Shown: positions 12,632-24,150 of the stretch, piece by piece
Layout of the letters: the number at the start of each line of letters is the position of its first letter
Numbering within the stretch: position 1 is the stretch's first letter
Assembly: GCF_029227915.1 (NCBI RefSeq)
Contig: NC_079886.1
Span: forward strand, 28,312,501-28,376,500
DNA from: Hydractinia symbiolongicarpus
Lineage: Eukaryota; Cnidaria; Hydrozoa; Anthoathecata; Hydractiniidae
Direction: 5' to 3'
Length of the DNA: 64,000 nt
Made by a program: the position numbers and the translations under genes
The notes under the pieces: generated by a model
Seen by the model: only the letters and a program-made list of their open reading frames with translations
Told to the model about the DNA's origin: nothing
The model's database searches: none

Positions 12632-13235
12632 GAATCGTTCGGGAAATGAGTTTACTCCCTGCGTACTTTCTTTGTATACATTTGACTATACGGGCCGAGT
12701 CTGGGTTTTACGGGAAATCGCGGGTTTTCGTTTGCCGGAGATTAAACTCCTTTTATTCAGCGTCTCATCAAGAATGAAATCGTTTTTGAAAACTACAAGT
12801 CTTATGCGTTTTAGTGGTAAAAAATTAATTTAAAAAATCGTTCGGGAAATGAGTTTACTCCCAGTTTACTTTATTTCTATACATTCGACTATACGGGTCA
12901 AGCCCGGGATTTACGGGAACTCCCGGGTTTTCGTTTGCCGGCGATTAAACTCCTTTTATTCAGCGTCTCATCAAAAATGAAATCATTTTTGAAAACTACA
13001 AGTCTCATGCGTTTTAGTGGTGAAAAAATAATTTAAAAATCGTTCGGAAAATGAGTTTACTCCCTGGGTACTTTCTTTGTATACATTCGACTATACGGGC
13101 CAAGCCCGGGATTTACGGGAAATCGCAGGTTTTCGTTTGCCGGCGATTAAACTTCTTATATTCAGCGTCTCATCAAAAATGAAATCATTTTTAAAAACTA
13201 CAAGTGTCATGCGTTTTAGTGGTGAAAATATAATT
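12475..13235 (+). repeat. Right member of inverted block A
   Basis: Four monomers in the same order as the reverse complement of 10260-11045. Matching rare features include the short unit, GAGTCTGGG with CAAGAATGAAATCG (12612-12833), the hairpin type at about 12840-13030 with CCCAGTTTAC, and a CAAGCCCGGG unit. Homology stops at about 13240, where the next units differ. Confidence 0.75.
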
Positions 13236-13239
13236 TAAA

Positions 13240-14250
13240 GAATCGTTCGGGAAATGAGTTTACTCCCTGCGTACTTTCTTTGTATACTTTTGACTATACG
13301 GGCCGTTCCGGGATTTAGGGGAAATCGCGGGTTTTCGTTTGCCGGAGATTAAACTCCTTTTATTCAGCGTCTCATCAAAAATGAAATCATTTTTGAAAAC
13401 TACAAGTCTTATGCGTTTTAGTGGTGAAAAAATAATTTAAAAAATCGTTTGGGGAATGAGTTTACTCCCAGTTTACTTTCTTTCTATTCATTCGACTATA
13501 CGGGTCAAGCCCGGGATTTACGGAAACTCCCGGGTTTTCGTTTGCCGGCGATTAAACTCCTTTTATTCAGCGTCTCATCAAAAATGAAATCATTTTTGAA
13601 AACTACAAGTCTCATGCGTTTTAGTGGTGAAAAAATAATTTAAAAAATCGTTCGGAAAATGAGTTTACTCCCTGGGTACTTTCTTTGTATACATTCGACT
13701 ATACGGGCCGAGTTCGGGATATACGGGAAAGCGCGGGTTTTCGTTTGCCGGCGATTAAACTCCTTTTATTCAGCGTCTCATTAAAAATGAAATCAGTTTT
13801 GAAAACTACAAGTCTCATGCGTTTTAGTGGTGAAAAAATAATTTAAAGAATCGTTCGGGAAATGAGTTTGCTCCCTGGGTACTTTCTTTGTATACTTTTG
13901 ACTATACGGGCCGAGTCCGGGATTTACGGGAAATCGTGGGTTTTCGTTTGCCGGCAATTAAACTCCTTTTATTCAGCGTCTCATCAAAACTGAAATCATT
14001 TTTGAAAACGACAAGTCTCATGCGTCTTAGTGGTAAAAAATAATTTACAAAATCGTTCGGAAAATGAGTTTACTCCCTGGGTACTTTCTTTGTATACATT
14101 CGACTATACGGGCCGAGTCCGGGATATACGGGAAAGCGCGGGTTTTCGTTTGCCGGCGATTAAACTCCTTTTATTCAGCGTCTCATCAAAAATGAAATCA
14201 GTTTTGAAAACTACAAGTCGCATGCGTTTTAATGGTGAACAAATAATTTA
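13240..14250 (+). repeat. Right member of inverted block B
   Basis: Five monomers corresponding in order to the reverse complement of 11040-11820 plus one inserted monomer. Shared rarities are GGGCCGTTCCGGG (13300), TTCTATTCATTCG (13480), GTTTGCTCCCTGG (13866) and AAAACGACAAG (14005). Confidence 0.72.
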
Positions 14251-14438
14251 AAGAATCGTTCGGGTAATGAGTTTACTCCCTGGGTATTTTCTTTGTATAC
14301 TTTTGACTATACGGGCCGAGTCTGGGATTTACGGAAAATCACGGGTTTTCGTTTGCCGGCGATTAAACTCCTTTTATTCAGCGTCTCATCAAAAATGAAA
14401 TCATTTTTAAAAACTACAAGTCTCATGCGTCTTAGTGG
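14251..14438 (+). repeat. Single linking monomer
   Basis: One GAGTCTGGG unit with GGGTATTTTC and AATCACGGG variants, between the inverted-homology zone and the 579-bp repeat. Satellite only. Confidence 0.85.
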
Positions 14439-15596
14439 TAAAAAAATAATTTTAAAAATCGTTCGGGAAATGAGTTTACTCCCTGGGTACTTTCTTTGTA
14501 TACATTCGACTATACGGGCCAAGCCCGGATTTACGGGAAATCGCGGGTTTTCGTTTGCCGGCGATTAAACTTCTTTTATTCAGCGTCTCATCAAAAATGA
14601 AATCATTTTTGAAAACTACAAGTGTCATGCGTTTTAGTAGTGAAAATATAACTTAAAGAATCGTTCAGGAAATGAGTTTACTCCCTGCGTACTTTCTTTG
14701 CTTACTTTTGACTATACGGGCCGGTTCCGGGATTTAGGGGAAATCGCGGGTTTTCGTTTGCCGGAGATTAAACTCCTTTTATTCAGCGTCTCATCAAAAA
14801 TGAAATCATTTTTGAAAACTACAAGTCTCATGCGTTTTAGTGGCGAAAAAATAATTTAAAAAATCGTTCGGGAAATGAGTTTACTCCCTGGGTGCTTTCT
14901 TTGTTTACATTCGACTATACGGGCCAAGCCCTTGCCGGCGATTAAACTTCTTTTATACAGCGTCTCATCAAAAATGAAATTATTTTTAAATACTACAAGT
15001 CTCATGCGTTTTAGTGGTAAAAAAATAATTTTAAAAATCGTTCGGGAAATGAGTTTACTCCCTGGGTACTTTCTTTGTATACATTCGACTATACGGGCCA
15101 AGCCCGGATTTACGGGAAATCGCGGGTTTTCGTTTGCCGGCGATTAAACTTCTTTTATTCAGCGTCTCATCAAAAATGAAATCATTTTTGAAAACTACAA
15201 GTGTCATGCGTTTTAGTAGTGAAAATATAACTTAAAGAATCGTTCAGGAAATGAGTTTACTCCCTGCGTACTTTCTTTGCTTACTTTTGACTATACGGGC
15301 CGGTTCCGGGATTTAGGGGAAATCGCGGGTTTTCGTTTGCCGGAGATTAAACTCCTTTTATTCAGCGTCTCATCAAAAATGAAATCATTTTTGAAAACTA
15401 CAAGTCTCATGCGTTTTAGTGGCGAAAAAATAATTTAAAAAATCGTTCGGGAAATGAGTTTACTCCCTGGGTGCTTTCTTTGTTTACATTCGACTATACG
15501 GGCCAAGCCCTTGCCGGCGATTAAACTTCTTTTATACAGCGTCTCATCAAAAATGAAATTATTTTTAAATACTACAAGTCTCATGCGTTTTAGTGG
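14439..15596 (+). repeat. 579-bp (3-monomer) higher-order repeat, two copies
   Basis: Copies 14439-15017 and 15018-15596 appear almost identical. Each holds a CAAGCCCGGATTTACGG unit (one C missing against the usual form), a GGTTCCGGGATTTAGGGG unit with TTCAGGAAATG and GCTTACTTTTG, and one 29-bp-deleted monomer, so 203+203+173 gives 579. Confidence 0.9.
14861..15034 (+). repeat. Short monomer with 29-bp core deletion
   Basis: Plus-strand join CAAGCCC/TTGCCGGCG at 14931/14932. Length 174 bp, with linked GGTGCTTTC and TTTACATTCG. Third unit of the first 579-bp repeat. Confidence 0.9.
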
Positions 15597-15612
15597 TGAA
15601 AAATAATTTAAA
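15440..15612 (+). repeat. Short monomer with 29-bp core deletion
   Basis: Same join at 15510/15511, 579 bp after the previous one. This is the last short monomer of this class; I found none from here to 64000. Confidence 0.9.
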
Positions 15613-15825
15613 GAATCGTTCGGGAAATGAGTTTACTCCCTGCGTACTTTCTTTGTATACAATTGACTATACGGGCCGAGTCTGGGATTTACGGGAAATC
15701 GCGGGTTTTCGTTTGCCGGAGATTAAACTCCTTTTATTCAGCGTCTCATCAAGAATGAAATCGTTTTTGAAAACTACAAGTCTTATGCGTTTTAGCGGTA
15801 AAAAATTAATTTAAAAAATCGTTCG

Positions 15826-17447
15826 GGAAATGAGTTTACTCCCAGTTTACTTTCTTTCTATACATTCGACTATACGGGTCAAGCCCGGGATTTACGGGAA
15901 CTCCCGGGTTTTCGTTTGCCGGCGATTAAACTCCTTTTATACAGCGTCTCATCAAAAATGAAATCATTTTCGAAAACTACAAGTCTCATGCGTTTTAGTG
16001 GTGAAAAAATAATTTAAAAAATCGTTCGGGAAATGAGTTTACTCCCTGGGTACTTTATTTGTATACATTCGACTATACGGGCCAAGCCCGGGATTTACGG
16101 AAAATCGCGGGTTTTCGTTTGCCGGCGATTAAACTTCTTTTATTCAGCGTCTCATCAAAAATGAAATCATTTTTGAAAACTACAAGTCTTATGCGTTTTA
16201 GTGGTGAAAAATAATTTAAAGAATCGTTCGGGAAATGAGTTTACTCCCTGCGTACTTTATTTGTATACATTTGACTATACGGGCCGAGTCTGGGATTTAC
16301 GGGAAATCGCGGGTTTTCGTTTGCCGGAGATTAAACTCCTTTTATTCAGCGTCTCATCAAGAATAAAATCGTTTTTGAAAAGTACAAGTCTTATGCGTTT
16401 TAGTGGTAAAACATTAATTTAAAAAATCGTTCGGGAAATGAGTTTACTCCCAGTTTACTTTCTTTCTATACATTCGACTATACGGGCCGAGTCCGGGATA
16501 TACGGGAAAGCGCGGGTTTTCGTTTGCCGGCGATTAAACTCCTTTTATTCAGCGTCTCATCAAAAATGAAATCAGTTTTGAAAACTACAAGTCTCATGCG
16601 TTTTAGTGGTGAAAAAATAATTTAAAAAATCGTTCGGGAAATGAGTTTACTCCCAGTTTACTTTCTTTCTATACATTCGACTATACGGGTCAAGCCCGGG
16701 ATTTACGGGAACTCCCGGGTTTTCGTTTGCCGGCGATTAAACTCCTTTTATTCAGCGTCTCATCAAAAATGAAATCAGTTTTGAAAACTACAAGTCTCAT
16801 GCGTTTTAGTGGTGAAAAAATAATTTAAAAAATCGTTCGGGAAATGAGTTTACTCCCTGGGTACTTTATTTGTATACATTCAACTATACGGGCCAAGCCC
16901 GGGATTTACGGGAAATCGCGGGTTTTCGTTTGCCGGCGATTAAACTTCTTTTATTCAGCGTCTCATGAAAAATAAAATCATTTTTGAAAACTACAAGTCT
17001 TATGCGTTTTAGTGGTGAAAAATAATTTAAAGAATCGTTCGGGAAATGAGTTTACTTCCTGCGTACTTTATTTGTATACATTTGACTATACGGGCAGAGT
17101 CTGGGATTTACGGGAAATCGCGGGTTTTCGTTTGCCGGAGATTAAACTCCTTTTTTTCAGCGTCTCATCAAGAATGAAATCGTTTTTGAAAAGTACAAGT
17201 CTTATGCGTTTTAGTGGTAAAAAATTAATTTAAAAAATGGTTCGGGAAATGAGTTTACTCCCAGTTTACTTTCTTTCTATACATTCGACTATACGGGCCG
17301 AGTCCGGGATATACGGGAAAGCGCGGGTTTTCGTTTGCCGGCGATTAAACTCCTTTTATTCAGCGTCTCATCAAAAATGAAATCAGTTTTGAAAACTACA
17401 AGTCTCATGCGTTTTAGTGGTGAAAAAATAATTTAAAAAATAGTTCG
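15826..17447 (+). repeat. 811-bp (4-monomer) higher-order repeat, two copies
   Basis: Copies of about 15826-16636 and 16637-17447. Each contains in order a CCCAGTTTAC hairpin unit, a CAAGCCCGGG unit with CTTTATTTGTATAC, a GAGTCTGGG unit with CTTTATTTG and AAAAGTACAAG, and a GATATACGGG unit. Small private changes separate them, such as CAACTATACGG at 16880 and GGTTCGGG at 17239. Confidence 0.82.
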
Positions 17448-20400
17448 GAAAATGAGTTTACTCCCTGGGTACTTTCTTTGTATACATTCGACTATACGGG
17501 CCGAGTCCGGGATATACGGGAAAGCGCGGGTTTTCGTTTGCCGGCGATTAAACTCCTTTTATTCAGCGTCTCATCAAAAATGAAATCAGTTTTGAAAACT
17601 ACAAGTCTCATGCGTTTTAGTGGTGAAAAATAATTTAAAGAATCGTTCGGGAAATGAGTTTACTCCCTGCGTACTTTCTTTGTATACTTTTGACTATACG
17701 GGCCGAGTCTGGGATTTACGGGAAATCGCGGGTTTTCGTTTGCCGGAGATTAAACTCCTTTTATTCAGCGTGTCATCAAGAATGAAATCGTTTTTGAAAT
17801 TTACAAGTCTTATGCGTTTTAGTGGTAAAAAATTAATTTAAAAAATCGTTCGGGAAATGAGTTTACTCCCAGTTTACTTTCTTTCTATACATTTGACTAT
17901 ACGGGTCAAGCCCGGGATTTACGGGAACTCCCGGGTTTTCGTTTGCCGGCGATTAAACTCTTTTTATTCAGCGTCTCATCAAAAATGAAATCATTTTTGA
18001 AAACTACAAGTCTCATGCGTTTTAGTAGTGAAAAAATAATTTAAAAAATCGTTCGGAAAATGAGTTTACTCCCTGGGTACTTTATTTGTATACATACGAC
18101 TATACGGGCCGAGTCCGGGATATACGGGAAATCGTGGGCTTTCGTTTGCCGGCGATTAAACTCCTGTTATTCAGCGTCTCATCAAAAATGAAATCAGTTT
18201 TGAAACCTATAAGTCTCATGCGTTTTAGTGGTGAAAAAATAATTTAAAGAATCGTTCGGGAAATGAGTTTACTCCCTGGGTACTTTCTTTGTATACTTTT
18301 GACTATACGGGCCGAGTCCGGGATTTACGGGAAATCGCGGGTTTTCGTTTGCCGGCGATTAAACTCCTTTTATTCAGCGTCTCATCAAAAATGAAATCAT
18401 TTTTGAAAACTACAAGTCTCATGCGTCTTAGTGGTAAAAAAATAATTTAAAAAATCGTTCGGGAAATGAGTTTACTCCCTGGGTACTTTCTTTGTATACT
18501 TTTGACTATACGGGCCGAGTCCGGGATTTACGGAAAATCGCGGGTTTTCGTTTGCCGGCGATTAAACTCCTTTTATTCAGCGTCTCATCAAAAATGAAAT
18601 CATTTTTGAAAACTACAAGTCTCATGCGTTTTAGTGGTGAAAAAATAATTTAAAAATCGTTCGGAAAATGAGTTTACTTCCTGGGTACTTTCTTTGTATA
18701 CATTCGACTATACGGGCCGAGTCCGGGATATACGGGAAATCGCGGGTTTTCGTTTGCCGGCCATTAAACTCCTTTTATTCAGCGTCTCATCAAAAATAAA
18801 ATCATTTTTGAAAACTACAAGTCTCATGCGTCTTAGTGGTAAAAAAATAATTTAAAAAATCGTTCGGGAAATGAGTTTACTCCCTGGGTACTTTCTTTGT
18901 ATACTTTTGACTATACGGGCCGAGTCCGGGATTTACGGGAAATCGCGGGTTTTCGTTTGCCGGCGATTAAACTCCTTTTATTCAGCGTCTCATCAAAAAT
19001 GAAATCATTTTTGAAAACTACAAGTCTCATGCGTTTTAGTGGTGAAAAAATAATTTAAAAAATCGTTCGGGAAATGAGTTTACTCCCTGGGTACTTTCTT
19101 TCTATACATTCGACTATACGGGTCAAGCCCGGGATTTACGGGAACTCCCGGGTTTTCGTTTGACGGCGATTAAACTCCTTTTATTCAGCGTCTCATCACA
19201 AATGAAATCATTTTTGAAAACTACAAGTCTCATGCGTTTTAGTGGTGAAAAAATAATTTAAAAAATAGTTCGGAAAATGAGTTTACTCCCTGGGTACTTT
19301 CTTTGTATACATTCGACTATACGGGCCGAGTCCGGGATATACGGGAAAGCGCGGGTTTTCGTTTGCCGGCGATTAAACTCCTTTTATTCAGCGTCTCATC
19401 AAAAATGAAATCAGTTTTGAAAACTACAAGTCTCATGCGTTTTAGTGGTGAAAAATAATTTAAAGAATCGTTCGGGAAATGAGTTTACTCCCTGGGTACT
19501 TTCTTTGTATACTTTTGACTATACGGGCCGAGTCCGGGATTCACGGGAAATCGCGGGTTTTCGTTTGCCGGCGATTAAACTCCTTTTATTCAGCGTCTCA
19601 TCAAAAATGAAATCATTTTTGAAAACTACAAGTATCATGCGTTTTAGTGGTGAAAAAATAACTTAAAAAATCGTTCGGAAAATGAGTTTACTCCCTGGGT
19701 ACTTTCTTTGTATACATTCGACTATACGGGCCGAGTCCGGGATATACGGGAAAGCGCGGGTTTTCGTTTGCCGGCGATTAAACTCCTTTTATTCAGCGTC
19801 TCATCAAAAATGAAATCATTTTTGAAAACTACAAGTCTCATGCGTCTTAGTGGTAAAAAAATAATTTAAAAAATCGTTCGGGAAATGAGTTTACTCCCTG
19901 GGTACTTTCTTTCTATACATTCGACTATACGGGTCAAGCCCGGGATTTACGGGAACTCCCGGGTTTTCGTTTGCCGGCGATTAAACTCTTTTTATTCAGC
20001 GTCTCATCAAAAATGAAATCATTTTTGAAAACTACAAGTCTCATGCGTTTTAGTGGTGAAAAAATAATTTAAAAAATCGTTCGGAAAATGAGTTTACTCC
20101 CTGGGTACTTTCTTTGTATACATTCGACTATACGGGCCGAGTCCGGGATATACGGGAAATCGCGGGTTTTCGTTTGCCGGCGATTAAACTCCTTTTATTC
20201 AGCGTCTCATCAAAAATAAAATCATTTTTGAAAACTACAAGTCTCATGCGTCTTAGTGGTAAAAAAATAATTTAAAAAATCGTTCGGGAAATGAGTTTAC
20301 TCCCTGGGTACTTTCTTTGTATACTTTTGACTATACGGGCCGAGTCCGGGATTTACGGGAAATCGCGGGTTTTCGTTTGCCGGCGATTAAACTCATTTTA

Positions 20401-20879
20401 TTCAGCGTCTCATCAAAAATGAAATCATTTTTGAAAACTACAAGTCTCATGCGTTTTAGTGGTGAAAAAATAATTTAAAAAATCGTTCGGAAATTGAGTT
20501 TACTCCCTGGGTCCTTTCTTTGTATACATTCGACTATACGGGCCGAGTCCGGGATATACGGGAAAGCGCGGGTTTTCGTTTGCCGGCGATTAAACTCCTT
20601 TTATTCAGCGTCTCATCAAAAATGAAATCATTTTTGAAAACTACAAGTCTCATGCGTCTTAGTGGTAAAAAAATAATTTAAAAAATCGTTCGGGAAATGA
20701 GTTTACTCCCTGGGTACTTTCTTTCTATACATTCGACTATACGGGTCAAGCCCGGGATTTACGGGAACTCCCGGGTTTTCGTTTGACGGCGATTAAACTC
20801 CTTTTATTCAGCGTCTCATCACAAATGAAATCATTTTTGAAAACTACAAGTCTCATGCGTTTTAGTGGTGAAAAAATAA
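17448..20879 (+). repeat. Satellite monomers, mixed order with local duplications
   Basis: About 17 monomers alternating the GATATACGGG, GATTTACGGG and hairpin types. The stretch of about 19450-20783 is repeated at 24721-26054, 5271 bp further on, sharing the rarities AAGTATCATGCG, AAATTGAGTTTAC and GGGTCCTTTC. A GATATACGGGAAATCGC unit with AAAAATAAAATC lies at about 18721 and again 1420 bp on at 20141. No non-satellite sequence. Confidence 0.85.
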
Positions 20880-23800
20880 TTTAAAAAATAGTTCGGAAAA
20901 TGAGTTTACTCCCTGGGTACTTTCTTTGTATACATTCGACTATACGGGCCGAGTCCGGGATATACGGGAAAGCGCGGGTTTTCGTTTGCCGGCGATTAAA
21001 CTCCTTTTATTCAGCGTCTCATCAAAAATGAAATCAGTTTTGAAAACTACAAGTCTCATGCGTTTTAGTGGTGAAAAATAATTTAAAGAATCGTTCGGGA
21101 AATGAGTTTACTCCCTGCGTACTTTCTTTGTATACTTTTGACTATACGGGCCGAGTCTGGGATTTACGGGAAATCGCGGGGTTTCGTTTGCCGGAGATTA
21201 AACTCCTTTTATTCAGCGTCTCATCAAGAATGAAATCGTTTTTGAAATTTACAAGTCTTATGCGTTTTAGTGGTAAAAAATTAATTTAAAAAAGCGTTCG
21301 GGAAATGAGTTTACTCCCAGTTTACTTTCTTTCTATACATTTGACTATACGGGTCAAGCCCGGGATTTACGGGAACTCCCGGTTTTCGTTTGCCGGCGAT
21401 TAAACTCTTTTTATTCAGCGTCTCATCAAAAATGAAATCATTTTTGAAAACTACAAGTCTCATGCGTTTTAGTAGTGAAAAAATAATTTAAAAAATCGTT
21501 CGGAAAATGAGTTTACTCCCTGGGTACTTTATTTGTATACATTCGACTATACGGGCCGAGTCCGGGATATACGGGAAATCGTGGGTTTTCGTTTGCCGGC
21601 GATTAAACTCCTGTTATTCAGCGTCTCATCAAAAATGAAATCAGTTTTGAAAACTATAAGTCTCATGCGGTTTAGTGGTGAAAAAATAATTTAAAGAATC
21701 GTTCGGGAAATGAGTTTACTCCCTGGGTACTTTCTTTGTATACTTTTGACTATACGGGCCGAGTCCGGGATTTACGGGAAATCGCGGGTTTTCGTTTGCC
21801 GGCGATTAAACTCCTTTTATTCAGCGTCTCATCAAAAATGAAATCATTTTTGAAAACTACAAGTCTCATGCGTCTTAGTGGTAAAAAAATAATTTAAAAA
21901 ATCGTTCGGGAAATGAGTTTACTTCCTGGGTACTTTCTTTGTATACTTTTGACTATACGGGCCGAGTCCGGGATTTACGGGAAATCGCGGGTTTTCGTTT
22001 GCCGGCGATTAAACTCCTTTTATTCAGCGTCTCATCAAAAATGAAATCATTTTTGAAAACTACAAGTCTCATGCGTTTTAGTGGTTAAAAAAAAATTTAA
22101 AAATCGTTCGGAAAATGAGTTTACTTCCTGGGTACTTTCTTTGTATACATTCGACTATACGGGCCGAGTCCAGGATATATGGGAAAGCGCGGGTTTTCGT
22201 TTGCCGGCGATTAAACTCCTTTTATTCAGCGTCTCATCAAAAATGAAATCATTTTTGAAAACTACAAGTCTCATGCGTCTTAGTGGTAAAAAAATAATTT
22301 AAAAAGTCGTTCGGGAAATGAGTTTACTTCCTGGTACTTTCTTTCTATACATTCGACTATACGGGTCAAGCCCGGGATTTACGGGAACTCCCGGGTTTTC
22401 GTTTGCCGGCGATTAAACTCTTTTTATTCAGCGTCTCATCAAAAATGAAATCATTTTTGAAAACTACAAGTCTCATGCGTTTTAGTGGTGAAAAAATAAT
22501 TTAAAAAATAGTTCGGAAAATGAGTTTACTCCCTGGGTACTTTCTTTGTATACATTCGACTATACGGGCCGAGTCCGGGATATACGGGAAAGCGCGGGTT
22601 TTCGTTTGCCGGCGATTAAACTCCTTTTATTCAGCGTCTCATCAAAAATGAAATCAGTTTTGAAAACTACAAGTCTCATGCGTTTTAGTGGTGAAAAATA
22701 ATTTAAAGAATCGTTCGGGAAATGAGTTTACTCCCTGCGTACTTTCTTTGTATACTTTTGACTATACGGGCCGAGTCTGGGATTTACGGGAAATCGCGGG
22801 GTTTCGTTTGCCGGAGATTAAACTCCTTTTATTCAGCGTCTCATCAAGAATGAAATCGTTTTTGAAATTTACAAGTCTTATGCGTTTTAGTGGTAAAAAA
22901 TTAATTTAAAAAAGCGTTCGGGAAATGAGTTTACTCCCAGTTTACTTTCTTTCTATACATTTGACTATACGGGTCAAGCCCGGGATTTACGGGAACTCCC
23001 GGTTTTCGTTTGCCGGCGATTAAACTCTTTTTATTCAGCGTCTCATCAAAAATGAAATCATTTTTGAAAACTACAAGTCTCATGCGTTTTAGTAGTGAAA
23101 AAATAATTTAAAAAATCGTTCGGAAAATGAGTTTACTCCCTGGGTACTTTATTTGTATACATTCGACTATACGGGCCGAGTCCGGGATATACGGGAAATC
23201 GTGGGTTTTCGTTTGCCGGCGATTAAACTCCTATTATTCAGCGTCTCATCAAAAATGAAATCAGTTTTGAAAACTATAAGTCTCATGCGGTTTAGTGGTG
23301 AAAAAATAATTTAAAGAATCGTTCGGGAAATGAGTTTACTCCCTGGGTACTTTCTTTGTATACTTTTGACTATACGGGCCGAGTCCGGGATTTACGGGAA
23401 ATCGCGGGTTTTCGTTTGCCGGCGATTAAACTCCTTTTATTCAGCGTCTCATCAAAAATGAAATCATTTTTGAAAACTACAAGTCTCATGCGTCTTAGTG
23501 GTAAAAAAATAATTTAAAAAATCGTTCGGGAAATGAGTTTACTTCCTGGGTACTTTCTTTGTATACTTTTGACTATACGGGCCGAGTCCGGGATTTACGG
23601 GAAATCGCGGGTTTTCGTTTGCCGGCGATTAAACTCCTTTTATTCAGCGTCTCATCAAAAATGAAATCATTTTTGAAAACTACAAGTCTCATGCGTTTTA
23701 GTGGTTAAAAAAAAATTTAAAAATCGTTCGGAAAATGAGTTTACTTCCTGGGTACTTTCTTTGTATACATTCGACTATACGGGCCGAGTCCAGGATATAT

Positions 23801-24150
23801 GGGAAAGCGCGGGTTTTCGTTTGCCGGCGATTAAACTCCTTTTATTCAGCGTCTCAACAAAAATGAAATCATTTTTGAAAACTACAAGTCTCATGCGTCT
23901 TAGTGGTAAAAAAATAATTTAAAAAGTCGTTCGGGAAATGAGTTTACTTCCTGGGTACTTTCTTTCTATACATTCGACTATACGGGTCAAGCCCGGGATT
24001 TACGGGAACTCCCGGGTTTTCGTTTGCCGGCGATTAAACTCTTTTTATTCAGCGTCTCATCAAAAATGAAATCATTTTTGAAAACTACAAGTCTCATGCG
24101 TTTTAGTGGTGAAAAAATAATTTAAAAAATAGTTCGGAAAATGAGTTTAC
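20880..24150 (+). repeat. 1620-bp (8-monomer) higher-order repeat, two copies
   Basis: Copies of about 20880-22499 and 22500-24119. Private variants recur at 1620 bp: CGCGGGGTTTCG (21176 and 22796), AAAGCGTTCGGG (21291 and 22911), CATGCGGTTTAG (21666 and 23286), GGTTAAAAAAAAATTT (22083 and 23703), and GTCCAGGATATATGGG (22168 and 23788). After 24150 the pattern resumes 1419 bp downstream of its previous occurrence, so one monomer is skipped. Confidence 0.9.

Noticed and set aside
12612-12833. The recurrent 73-codon open frame (starting at GTG, ending in TTAATTTAA) as a small protein gene; the same for other copies in both arms.
   Set aside because: It recurs with each monomer, overlaps the monomer boundary, depends on whether an A-run is five or six long, and has mostly amino-acid-changing differences between copies. 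203 is not divisible by three. No ribosome-binding, intron or domain signal is seen.
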